Origin: an uncultured Bacilli bacterium
GTDB lineage: Bacteria; Bacillota_I; Bacilli_A; RF39; UBA660
Assembly (NCBI GenBank): GCA_944332205.1
Contig: CALVJN010000019.1
Location: forward strand, 1-32,047
Length of the DNA stretch: 32,047 nt
Direction: 5' to 3'
The notes below the pieces were generated by a model. The model saw only the letters and a list, made by a program, of their open reading frames with translations. It was not told the origin of the DNA and made no database searches. The position numbers were made by a program, and so were the translations under genes. Positions 24,516-32,047 of this stretch are shown piece by piece. Position 1 is the first letter of the stretch. Each line of letters starts with the position of its first letter.

Positions 24516-24839
24516 ATGGCAATTAAAAAAGTAAAAGTAAAAGCTATAAAAAAGCCTAAAAAGAAAGCTTTACGAATTTTACTATTCGGTTTTGGAAGTT
24601 GTGCTTTTATAATTTATTTTTTTATATTTATTTTTTCTGTTTCTTTAAATATTGTAGATAAATACAAGGAAAAAGAAAAACTTAGTAATGAACTTATTAG
24701 TTTAAAAGAAAAGGAACAAGAATTAGCAATAGATGTTGAAAAGTTACAAGATCCTGAATATGTTGCTAGATATTTACGAGAAAAATTTTTCTATTCGAAA
24801 GATGGAGAATATATAATTAAGATTCCAAAAAGTGAATAG
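24516..24839 (+). CDS. divIC: Septum formation initiator DivIC/FtsB-like
   Basis: 107 residues. A Lys-rich cytoplasmic start (about 1-22) precedes one transmembrane helix (about 24-46) and an extracellular coiled coil (KYKEKEKLSNELISLKEKEQ). The end has the DivIC-type DPEYVARYLREKFFYSKDGE. DivIC works with FtsL and DivIB in the divisome to activate septal wall synthesis. I use the ATG at 24516, 7 nt after GGTGAT; a GTG at 24504 overlaps the ribosome site. The position next to tilS and ftsH matches Bacillus. Confidence 0.9.
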   Translation: MAIKKVKVKAIKKPKKKALRILLFGFGSCAFIIYFFIFIFSVSLNIVDKYKEKEKLSNELISLKEKEQELAIDVEKLQDPEYVARYLREKFFYSKDGEYIIKIPKSE

Positions 24840-24845
24840 TTATCT

Positions 24846-24870
24846 AAAGAAGATTTTATATCTTCTTTTT
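24846..24870 (+). terminator. Terminator of divIC
   Basis: AAAGAAGAT (24846-24854) pairs with ATCTTCTTT (24860-24868) around TTTAT, with further T after. It separates divIC from tilS-ftsH. Confidence 0.78.
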
Positions 24871-24917
24871 CTTGCTATTAGCTATAATTTCTTATAGAAT
24901 ATATATGGTGACTGTTT

Positions 24918-26243
24918 GTGAAAGAAGTTATTAATTTTTTGGTTAGTGATATTAAATTAAAAAATAGTGATACAATTATTTTAGGAAATTCAGCTGGTCC
25001 AGATTCTATGTGCTTATTTGATATTTTATTAAAATTACGTGATAAATATAAGTTTAATATTGTCTGTGCCCACGTAAATCATAATGTTAGAAAAGAAAGT
25101 TTGAAAGAAAAAGAATTTCTTATGAGATATTGTTATGAACGAAATATTACTTTTGAAACTATGACAATTGAAAAATATGGTGATGATAATTTTCATAATC
25201 AAGCTAGAAAAATAAGATATAATTTTTTTTATGATTTAGTTAGAAAATATGATGCTAATTATTTAATGACAGCTCATCATGGTGATGATTTAATAGAAAC
25301 AATTTTGATGCGTATTGTACGTGGATCAACATTAAAAGGATATAGTGGTTTTAGTAAAGTTGTAGTAAATGATGATTTTAAAATTGTTAGACCTTTGATT
25401 TATATTACTAAAGATGATATTCTTGATTATAATAAAGTAAATAATATTCCATATGTATTAGATAGTTCTAATTTTAAAGACAAATATACTAGAAATAGAT
25501 ATCGAATGAATATATTGCCTTTTTTGAAAAAAGAAGATTTAAAAGTTCATGATAAATTTATTAAATTTAGTGAAACACTAGAAGAATATGATGAATTTAT
25601 TAATCGAGAAATAAATAAAAAAATTAATAAAGTATATCATGATGGGAAAATAAATATAGTGTTATATAAACAACTAGATTACTTAATTCAGAAAAAAATA
25701 ATATATTTTATATTAGAACAAATATATAAAGATGATTTAATGACAATTAATGATAAACATGTTAAACTTATTATGAATTTGCTTAATTCTAAAAGGGCAA
25801 ATGCAAAATTATGTTTACCTAGAAATATTGAAGTTTACAAATGTTATGACTACTTAGAATTTTCTAAAGAAATTAAGGAAATAGTTAATTATGAAATGGA
25901 ATTAATAAAATTTGCTGTATTACCAAATGGGCATAAGTTAGAGATTATTGATAAAATTGATAGTAATAATAATAATGTTTGTCGAATTGATTCTAGTGAA
26001 ATATCATTACCACTATATATAAGAACTAGAAAACTTGGAGATAAAATGTTCTTAAAAAAGTTGAATGGTTACAAAAAAGTTAAGGATATCTTTATTGATT
26101 GTAAAGTTCCCGTAAAAGAACGAGATAAGTGGCCAATTGTTGTTGATTCACAAGATAGAATTATTTGGATGCCTGGTTTAAAAAAATCTAAATTTACAAA
26201 GCTAAAAAATGAAAAGTATGATATAATAATTAAATATAGTTAA
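24918..26243 (+). CDS. tilS: tRNA(Ile)-lysidine synthase TilS
   Basis: 441 residues. It makes lysidine at C34 of tRNA-Ile(CAU), so that the tRNA reads AUA; AUA codons are frequent here, so the enzyme is important. The PP-loop is NSAGPDS (24-30), where most relatives have SGGxDS, so the second position is Ala instead of Gly. AHVNHNVRKES and TAHHGDDLIET are typical. A C-terminal TilS domain holds RTRKLGDKM and the region up to KKSKFTK. The start is GTG at 24918, after GGTGAC. The hprT gene that follows tilS in Bacillus is absent; ftsH comes next. Confidence 0.95.
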   Translation: MKEVINFLVSDIKLKNSDTIILGNSAGPDSMCLFDILLKLRDKYKFNIVCAHVNHNVRKESLKEKEFLMRYCYERNITFETMTIEKYGDDNFHNQARKIRYNFFYDLVRKYDANYLMTAHHGDDLIETILMRIVRGSTLKGYSGFSKVVVNDDFKIVRPLIYITKDDILDYNKVNNIPYVLDSSNFKDKYTRNRYRMNILPFLKKEDLKVHDKFIKFSETLEEYDEFINREINKKINKVYHDGKINIVLYKQLDYLIQKKIIYFILEQIYKDDLMTINDKHVKLIMNLLNSKRANAKLCLPRNIEVYKCYDYLEFSKEIKEIVNYEMELIKFAVLPNGHKLEIIDKIDSNNNNVCRIDSSEISLPLYIRTRKLGDKMFLKKLNGYKKVKDIFIDCKVPVKERDKWPIVVDSQDRIIWMPGLKKSKFTKLKNEKYDIIIKYS

Positions 26244-26255
26244 AGGAGACGAGTT

Positions 26256-28229
26256 ATGAATAAAAAAGATGTTAAAAGAGGAATGTTACCATATTTATTA
26301 TTAATAGTAATAGCTCTTGGAATTTATTATATGTTATCTATAGGTAGTATGAAAGTTAATGATTTAACATATGATATATTTTTATCTGAAATAAAAAACG
26401 GAAATGTCGAAGAAGTTGTTATAACGCCTAATGCTAATGAAGGTACATATAATATAACTGGTAAATTAAAAAATTATAGTGAAAATGAAAGCTTTTATGT
26501 TAAAGCACCACTTACTGATACAATAATTTCACAAATCGTATCGATAGATGATAAGTTGAATTATAAGTTAGAAACTGAAGCAGATCCTGGATCAAGTCCA
26601 CTTTTGTTTATTCTTGTTAATGTTTTACCGATTGTACTTATAATTGGTGCTGGTTTTTGGTTTTTTTCTAAACAAATGAGTAGTGCAGGAAAATCTATGG
26701 ATTTCGGTAAGAGTAAAGCAAGACTTAATACAGAAAGAAATAAGGTTACATTTAAAGACGTTGCTGGTCTTAAGGAAGAAAAAGAAGAAGTTAAAGAGTT
26801 AATTGATTTTTTAAAAAATCCAAAAAGATTTCAAAAACTTGGTGCTAGAATTCCAAAAGGTGTTTTATTAGTAGGACCTCCTGGAACAGGAAAAACATTA
26901 CTTGCAAAAGCGGTTGCTGGTGAAGCTAATGTACCTTTTTATTACATAAGTGGTTCAGATTTTGTTGAATTATTTGTTGGTATTGGTGCTAGCCGTGTTA
27001 GAGATATGTTTAAACAGGCTAAACATAATGCGCCTTGTTTGATTTTTATTGATGAAATTGATGCTGTTGGTCGTCAACGTGGTACAGGGCTTGGCGGTGG
27101 ACATGATGAAAGAGAACAAACTCTTAATCAATTGTTGACTGAAATGGATGGTTTTGGAGCAAATGAAGGTATTATAATTATTGCAGCTACTAACCGTGCT
27201 GATGTTTTAGATCCAGCTTTGCTTCGTCCTGGAAGATTTGATAGGCAAGTTACAGTTAATTTACCAGATGTAAAAGGAAGAGAAGAAATTCTTGAAGTTC
27301 ATGCTAGAAATAAAATTTTATCTCCTAGCGTATCGTTGAAAAATGTTGCTAAGAGAACTCCAGGATTTAGTGGTGCTGATTTAGAGAACCTATTAAATGA
27401 AGCTGCATTACTTGCTGTTAGATCAAATAAAGAAAAGATAACAATGAAAGAAATAGATGAAGCTACTGATAGAGTTCTTATGGGACCTGCTAAAAAAAGT
27501 AAAAAATATACAGAGTCTGAAAGAAGAATGGTTGCATTTCATGAGGCAGGACATGTTGTTTTAGGTCTTAAATTAAATGATGCTAATGATGTTCAAAAAG
27601 TTACAATTATCCCTAGAAGTTATGCTGGTGGTTATGCTATGATGATTCCTAAAGAAGAACGTTATACTTCTACTAAAAAGGAATTAATAGAACAAATAAC
27701 AGGACTTTTAGGTGGTCGTGTTTCTGAAGAATTAAATTTTGGTGAAATTACTACAGGAGCTCATAACGATTTTGAAAAAGCAACAAAGATTGCTAGAGCT
27801 ATGGTAACAGAGTATGGTATGAGTGATTTAGGACCAGTACAATTAGAACAACAAGAAGGTGGAGTATTCTTAGGTAGGGATTATAATAAAAGTAGAAATT
27901 TTTCTAATGAAGTAGCGCATGAAATAGATTTAGAAATGCGTAAAATAATAAATGAATGTTATGATAATGCTAAGAAGATACTTAAAGAAAATAGTGATTT
28001 AGTTAAACTTATTGCAGATAATTTATTAGAATATGAAACTCTTACTAAAGAACAAATTGAATATCTTGTTAAAAATGGTCATATGCCTGAAGAAGAAGAA
28101 AATACTATTAGTTTAGATGATTTGAAAGAATTAGCTAAAGAAAAAGGTATTAAAGGTTATACAAAAATGACTAAGGAAGAATTATCTGAGAAAATAAAAG
28201 AAGTAGAAAATAATAAGGATAATGATTAA
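26256..28229 (+). CDS. ftsH: ATP-dependent zinc metalloprotease FtsH
   Basis: 657 residues. Two transmembrane helices (about 10-28 and 114-138) flank an extracellular domain. The AAA domain has Walker A GPPGTGKT (207-214), Walker [12 protein letters not shown] and [14 protein letters not shown]. The peptidase zinc site is HEAGH (429-433). It degrades misfolded and regulatory membrane proteins. The C-terminal tail is unusual: about residues 619-650 read [17 protein letters not shown] and then [14 protein letters not shown], which resembles a Rho_N/SAP-like helical motif, beyond the normal end of the peptidase domain. The ribosome site is AAAGGAG. It follows tilS by 12 nt. Confidence 0.97.
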   Translation: MNKKDVKRGMLPYLLLIVIALGIYYMLSIGSMKVNDLTYDIFLSEIKNGNVEEVVITPNANEGTYNITGKLKNYSENESFYVKAPLTDTIISQIVSIDDKLNYKLETEADPGSSPLLFILVNVLPIVLIIGAGFWFFSKQMSSAGKSMDFGKSKARLNTERNKVTFKDVAGLKEEKEEVKELIDFLKNPKRFQKLGARIPKGVLLVGPPGTGKTLLAKAVAGEANVPFYYISGSDFVELFVGIGASRVRDMFKQAKHNAPCLIFIDEIDAVGRQRGTGLGGGHDEREQTLNQLLTEMDGFGANEGIIIIAATNRADVLDPALLRPGRFDRQVTVNLPDVKGREEILEVHARNKILSPSVSLKNVAKRTPGFSGADLENLLNEAALLAVRSNKEKITMKEIDEATDRVLMGPAKKSKKYTESERRMVAFHEAGHVVLGLKLNDANDVQKVTIIPRSYAGGYAMMIPKEERYTSTKKELIEQITGLLGGRVSEELNFGEITTGAHNDFEKATKIARAMVTEYGMSDLGPVQLEQQEGGVFLGRDYNKSRNFSNEVAHEIDLEMRKIINECYDNAKKILKENSDLVKLIADNLLEYETLTKEQIEYLVKNGHMPEEEENTISLDDLKELAKEKGIKGYTKMTKEELSEKIKEVENNKDND

Positions 28230-28233
28230 TATT

Positions 28234-28264
28234 AAACTATTAGTATATTTGCTAATAGTTTTCC
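28234..28264 (+). terminator. Hairpin terminator after ftsH
   Basis: A 10-bp perfect stem AAACTATTAG / CTAATAGTTT around TATATTTG. The U-tract is short and interrupted by CC, so termination may be partial. Confidence 0.62.
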
Positions 28265-28266
28265 TT

Positions 28267-28275
28267 TGTTATAAT
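28267..28275 (+). promoter_or_regulatory. Extended -10 promoter of dusB
   Basis: TGTTATAAT (TG-N-TATAAT) with a poor -35 TTTGCT at 28248-28253, 16 bp away. Transcription would start about 10 nt before the dusB start codon, so the leader is almost only the ribosome site GGTGAT. Confidence 0.6.
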
Positions 28276-28292
28276 TTAAAGTTGGTGATATT

Positions 28293-29276
28293 ATGTGGAA
28301 GATTGGAAATATTGAAATAAAAAACAAAGTTGTTTTGGCACCAATGGCCGGTATTTGTAATTCTGCATTTAGAAGAATTGTTAAAGAAATGGGATGTGGT
28401 CTTATTTATACTGAAATGGTAAGCGATAAAGCAATTTGTTATAATAATTGTAAAACAATTGATATGCTTTATATGACAGAAGAAGAAAGACCTATTTCAC
28501 AGCAAATTTTTGGTAGTGATAAAGATTCCTTTGTTGAAGCAGCTAAATATATATATTCTCATATGCATCCAGATATTATTGATATTAATATGGGGTGTCC
28601 TGTCCCTAAAGTTGCTCAAAGAGCTCAAGCAGGGGCCTCGCTTTTAAAAAATATAAATAAAATTAGAGAGATAGTGTCAGCTGTTGTAAATAGTGTTCCC
28701 ATTCCTATAACTGTTAAAATAAGGAGTGGTTGGGATTTTAATAGTATTAATGCTGTAGAAGTGGCAAAGGTTTGTGAAGAAGCTGGTGCTAGTTGTATAT
28801 GTGTTCATCCACGGACTAGAAGTCAAGGATATTCTGGAAAAGCTGATTGGGACATTATAAAACAAGTTAAAGAAAATGTTAATATTCCGGTTATAGGAAA
28901 TGGAGATATTCTTAATATATATGATGCTAAAAGAATGTTAGATGAAACTAAATGTGATGCAATTATGATAGGAAGAGGAGTTTTAGGAAATCCGTGGTTA
29001 ATAAAAGAAATTGTAGCATATATTGAAGATGGTATAATTTTAGAAAAACCAAGTTATATTGAGAGAATTGATATGTGTCTTAAGCATTTAAATTATTTGC
29101 TTGATTTTAAAGATGATAAAATTGCTGTGTTAGAAATTAGAAATCACGTTGCGTGGTATTTAAAAGGAATGAAAGAATCTAATACAATTAAAAATAAAAT
29201 CTTTCTTACTAAGAATATAAGTGATATAATTAAAATATTAGAAGAATATAAAGAATTTATAAAGGAGAATAGTTAA
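28293..29276 (+). CDS. dusB: tRNA-dihydrouridine synthase, DusB family
   Basis: 327 residues, FMN enzyme that reduces uridine in the tRNA D-loop. The start KVVLAPMAGICNSAFRRI and the block DINMGCPVPKVAQRAQAG include the catalytic Cys in MGCP. IGNGDI and the GRGVLGNPWL phosphate-binding loop are seen. The start follows GGTGAT-ATT-ATG. The TAATG at the end gives a 1-nt overlap with the RDD gene, so the two are cotranscribed. Confidence 0.95.
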   Translation: MWKIGNIEIKNKVVLAPMAGICNSAFRRIVKEMGCGLIYTEMVSDKAICYNNCKTIDMLYMTEEERPISQQIFGSDKDSFVEAAKYIYSHMHPDIIDINMGCPVPKVAQRAQAGASLLKNINKIREIVSAVVNSVPIPITVKIRSGWDFNSINAVEVAKVCEEAGASCICVHPRTRSQGYSGKADWDIIKQVKENVNIPVIGNGDILNIYDAKRMLDETKCDAIMIGRGVLGNPWLIKEIVAYIEDGIILEKPSYIERIDMCLKHLNYLLDFKDDKIAVLEIRNHVAWYLKGMKESNTIKNKIFLTKNISDIIKILEEYKEFIKENS

Positions 29277-29866
29277 TGAAAGCATATTTTTTACAAAGAC
29301 TTGTTTCATATTTAATTGATTTTTTTATAGTTATTTTTATTGTAACAGGAATAACATTTTTTATTCCTACAAGTGATACCTATAAAGAAGCCTATAAAGA
29401 AGCTAACGAAATATCTGATTTGTATTTTAATGGAGAGATTAGTAATAGTGAATATTTGTCAAGATATGGTGATGTAAGTTATACTATGGCAAAAGAAACT
29501 ATTGTTGTTACTGTTATTAATTTGGTAGTTACAATAGCATATTTTGGTAGTTATTCTTATTATATGAATGGTCAAACTATAGGAAAGAAAATTATGAAAA
29601 TTAGAGTTGTGAATAAAGATAATAGTAATGTTGGACATGGTATTCTTATTTTTAGAACAGCTGTTATTTATGGAGTAATTGAAAGTATAATTTCTTTAAT
29701 AATATTACAGCTTATTAGTTCTGATATGTATTTATATGCTATTACTCCACTTGAAATTTTACAATATATTTTTGTTTTAATATCATTATTTATGATTATG
29801 TTTAGAAAAGATGGAAGAGGACTTCATGATATTTTGTTTAAGACTAAAGTAATTTCATTAAAATAA
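29276..29866 (+). CDS. RDD-family membrane protein
   Basis: 196 residues. The RDD family is seen from QRLVSYLIDFFIVIF (Arg and Asp of the motif), the NGQTIGKKIMKIRVVNKD stretch after the second membrane segment, and the final GRGLHDILFKTKVI. It has about four membrane helices. Between TM1 and TM2 is an extra polar region of about 45 residues (33-75), predicted outside. RDD proteins are of mixed or unknown function; some are Na+/H+ antiporters. It is coupled to dusB by overlap. Confidence 0.88.
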   Translation: MKAYFLQRLVSYLIDFFIVIFIVTGITFFIPTSDTYKEAYKEANEISDLYFNGEISNSEYLSRYGDVSYTMAKETIVVTVINLVVTIAYFGSYSYYMNGQTIGKKIMKIRVVNKDNSNVGHGILIFRTAVIYGVIESIISLIILQLISSDMYLYAITPLEILQYIFVLISLFMIMFRKDGRGLHDILFKTKVISLK

Positions 29867-29899
29867 TTGTGTATGTTTGATGAAATTTGGTTATATTTA

Positions 29900-29929
29900 T
29901 TGTAATTGTTTTAAGTATTGTTGTATAAT
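29900..29929 (+). promoter_or_regulatory. Possible promoter of the transporter gene
   Basis: TTGTAA (29900-29905), an 18-bp spacer and TATAAT (29924-29929), followed by AGAGGAGGA before the start codon at 29948. Confidence 0.55.
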
Positions 29930-29947
29930 TAATAAGAGGAGGATAAA

Positions 29948-31354
29948 ATGAAAAAGCATAATTTATTTAAAGTTGTTATGATAACTATAGCAATAGCAGT
30001 AGTGTTATCGTGGTTATTGCCAATTACTTATTATTCTTCAAGTGCAGGATTAGTTGAAGAGTCAAGAGACTATATCGGTATATTTGATGTTATGAGTTAT
30101 GTTGGTATAGCAGTTCAATATTTTAGTCATATTGGGATATATGTCTTAATTATTGGTGGATTATATGGTGTTTTACATAAGATATCAGGATATCGTAATT
30201 TGGTAGACAAAATAGTAAAAGGATTTAAGAGTCGTGAATGGTTATTTATGACTATTGTAATGGTAATTTTTGCTGTATTATCTTCAATGGCTGGATTATC
30301 TTTGCCATTATTAGTGATGTTTCCTTTTGTTATTGCTGTTGTATTGGCAATGGGATATGATAAAATAACTGCAACTATGGTTACAGCTGGAAGTGTAGCA
30401 ATAGGACTTATTGGAACAGTATTTAACGTTAATAATACTTATGGGATTGATGCTGTAATTGGATCAACTGCTAATGGTGATATCTTAGTAAAAGTATTAT
30501 TATTAGTTATTTCATTAGCATTATTAATTTTTAATGTTATAACTTATTCTAATAAACATAAAGATACTAAGGCATTAGAAAAAGGTAGTTATATTCCTGA
30601 AGTTTCAAATTCTAAAAAAGAAAAATTTTGGCCAATTGTTGTTATACTTGATGTAGTATTATTAATACTAATTTTAGCATTTATTTCTTGGGATTTGTTT
30701 AAAGTTACTTGGTTTTCGGATACTTTAAATAATATAATTGATTTTAAAATTGGTGATTTTCCAATATTTGATGCTTTACTTGGAGTAAGTAATCCTTTTG
30801 GTCTATGGACTTTAGTTGAAGGGTCAGTAGTATTACTTATTGCTAGTTGGCTAATATCATTTATTTATAGAATAAAGTTTTCTGACTATATAACTTATTT
30901 TATGAATGGTGCAAAACGTGCGTTAAAAGCTGCTGTTTTAGTAGTATTAGTATATGTAGTATTAGTTTGTACAACATATGTTCCAACATTGTTGACAATA
31001 TTTAAACCAATGTTAGAATTGACTAGTGGCATAAATGTCTTTATAATGAGTTTAGTAGCATTTATTTCAAGTATTTTCTCAGTAGAATTATATTATGCTG
31101 CAACAGGTGTGTTACCTTATGTAGTTGGAACACTATATACTGAATTAGCTACTAGTGACATTACGTTACTTTCTGTTATATGGCAATCATTTTATGGTGT
31201 AGCTATGTTAGTAGCTCCTACTAGTGTAGTTTTAATAGCAACTTTATCATATTTGCATATACCTTATGGTAAATGGTTAAAAGCTATTGGAAAATTATTA
31301 TTAGAATTGGTTGTTGTATTATTAATAATTTTTACAATAATGACAATTATATAA
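29948..31354 (+). CDS. Ion-transporter-superfamily membrane protein (YfcC/DcuC-like)
   Basis: 468 residues with about 11-12 hydrophobic segments. MKKHNLFKVVMITIAIAVVLSW begins a first helix. Gly-rich blocks, such as SSMAGLSLPLLVMFPFVIAV and the ATMVTAGSVAIGLIGTVFNV hairpin, resemble YfcC/C4-dicarboxylate-type carriers of the IT superfamily. The two halves look similar (the C-terminal half has VAFISSIFSVELYYAATG). The substrate is not evident. It has its own promoter-like sequence and terminator, so it is probably monocistronic. Confidence 0.7.
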   Translation: MKKHNLFKVVMITIAIAVVLSWLLPITYYSSSAGLVEESRDYIGIFDVMSYVGIAVQYFSHIGIYVLIIGGLYGVLHKISGYRNLVDKIVKGFKSREWLFMTIVMVIFAVLSSMAGLSLPLLVMFPFVIAVVLAMGYDKITATMVTAGSVAIGLIGTVFNVNNTYGIDAVIGSTANGDILVKVLLLVISLALLIFNVITYSNKHKDTKALEKGSYIPEVSNSKKEKFWPIVVILDVVLLILILAFISWDLFKVTWFSDTLNNIIDFKIGDFPIFDALLGVSNPFGLWTLVEGSVVLLIASWLISFIYRIKFSDYITYFMNGAKRALKAAVLVVLVYVVLVCTTYVPTLLTIFKPMLELTSGINVFIMSLVAFISSIFSVELYYAATGVLPYVVGTLYTELATSDITLLSVIWQSFYGVAMLVAPTSVVLIATLSYLHIPYGKWLKAIGKLLLELVVVLLIIFTIMTII

Positions 31355-31360
31355 TAACAA

Positions 31361-31385
31361 AAGCTCCTATTTAGGAGTTTTTTTT
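31361..31385 (+). terminator. Terminator after the transporter gene
   Basis: AAGCTCCT pairs with AGGAGTTT (one G-U pair) around ATTT, followed by a run of T. Confidence 0.85.
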
Positions 31386-31454
31386 AATGTGTTAATATTG
31401 TATTTTTTAATTTATAATGATAATATATTTATATAAAATAATAGGAGGAAGTAT

Positions 31455-32047
31455 ATGAGAAATAAAAAAGGCTTTACCTTAATAGAACTATTAGCAGTAA
31501 TAATAATATTAGGAATATTAATGATAATAGCAATACCAGCAGTAACAGAGTATATATCATCATCAAGAAAGAGTGCCTATATAACAACAGCATCAAGATA
31601 TATAGATGGAGTAAGAAATAAGATAAATGCAGCAGAAATACCAGTCTATGATAAAGAGACAACATATTATATACCAGGAAGTTGTGTCTCAATGGAAAAA
31701 GGAGGAAAAAGTCCATATGGAGACTGGAAAGAGTATTATGTAGTAGTAACATATGATGGAACAGGATATGACTATTATTGGACAAGTAGAGATGAAACAA
31801 ATACTGGAATATATTTAACATATCAAGATTTATTAGATGTTGATAGAATAGAGAATAATGTAACAAGTATCTCTACAAATATTGGCGTAGGAGATAGAGA
31901 AAAGATATTAGTATTAAAGGATAGTTGTAGTATAAATGATGCAGAAGAATTAGTAGCAATAAGTAGTATACCAGAAAAAGGAACAAGTGATGGAAGTGAA
32001 ACAGAAGAACCAGGTAATATAACATATAAAGAAGAAATATTAAATGG
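31455..32047 (+). CDS. Type IV pilin-like protein, partial at window end
   Basis: The frame runs 197 codons to the window edge without a stop. The start MRNKKGFTLIELLAVIIILG is a classic prepilin leader: cleavage after Gly6 leaves Phe1, with Glu5 of the mature protein (E11), then a hydrophobic spine helix. Later blocks are SPYGDWKEYYVVVTYDG and GYDYYWTSRDETNTGIYLTY. Two Cys lie apart (in PGSCVS and KDSCSI) and may form a disulfide. AGGAGG precedes the ATG. Codon use differs from its neighbours: Ile is almost always ATA, Val mostly GTA, Thr nearly always ACA. It may be a pseudopilin of a competence or secretion machine or a surface pilin. Confidence 0.88.
   Translation, partial: MRNKKGFTLIELLAVIIILGILMIIAIPAVTEYISSSRKSAYITTASRYIDGVRNKINAAEIPVYDKETTYYIPGSCVSMEKGGKSPYGDWKEYYVVVTYDGTGYDYYWTSRDETNTGIYLTYQDLLDVDRIENNVTSISTNIGVGDREKILVLKDSCSINDAEELVAISSIPEKGTSDGSETEEPGNITYKEEILN

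Noticed and set aside
31474..31866. 130-residue minus-strand reading frame over the pilin gene
   Set aside because: It is a Leu/His-rich shadow of the pilin-like gene with no ribosome site or family features.

Overview
The window is a strongly AT-rich bacterial chromosome segment centred on the replication origin. Gene order follows the conserved Bacillota origin region: gyrA-gyrB-recF-(comK)-dnaN-dnaA | rpmH-rnpA-yidC-jag-mnmE-mnmG-rsmG-noc-parA-parB-DUF951-ychF-rpsF-ssb-rpsR, then divIC-tilS-ftsH-dusB. TGA is a normal stop (yidC and parB end in it), so this is not a Mycoplasma-type code. The ComK-family gene, a noc gene next to parAB, a short 4.5S-type SRP RNA and a shortened L34 point to a streamlined Bacilli lineage near the Mollicutes/Erysipelotrichales. 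That placement is inference; no marker names a species.

Everything left of about 9.6 kb is on the minus strand and everything right of about 9.9 kb on the plus strand, so all genes run away from the origin. DnaA-box clusters lie on both sides of dnaA (8137-8207 and 9643-9842), which gives a bipartite oriC of the Bacillus type.

Left arm: the window opens inside an 82/83-bp tandem repeat. Each full unit carries a near-consensus parS (ParB) site and a perfect Noc-binding palindrome. Then come tadA, the SRP RNA gene, the recF-gyrB-gyrA operon, and dnaA-dnaN-comK, where a ComK-like competence regulator occupies the slot between dnaN and recF.

Right arm: ribosome and RNase P genes (rpmH, rnpA), membrane insertion (yidC, jag), tRNA wobble modification (mnmE, mnmG), rsmG, and the segregation block noc-parA-parB. 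An AbgT-type transporter is inserted before ychF. A glutamine-amidotransferase-like hydrolase precedes the rpsF-ssb-rpsR operon, which has a short structured leader. Next are divIC, tilS, ftsH (with an unusual Rho_N-like tail), dusB, an RDD membrane protein and a second ion-transporter-superfamily protein. The window ends inside a type IV pilin-like gene with distinctive codon usage.

The most interesting element is the composite parS/Noc-site tandem array, read together with the two ParB-family proteins in the same window. Their helix-turn-helix residues look respectively Noc-like and ParB-like. The Noc protein lacks the N-terminal membrane-targeting segment known from Bacillus Noc and has a roughly 215-residue Asn/Ser-rich linker.
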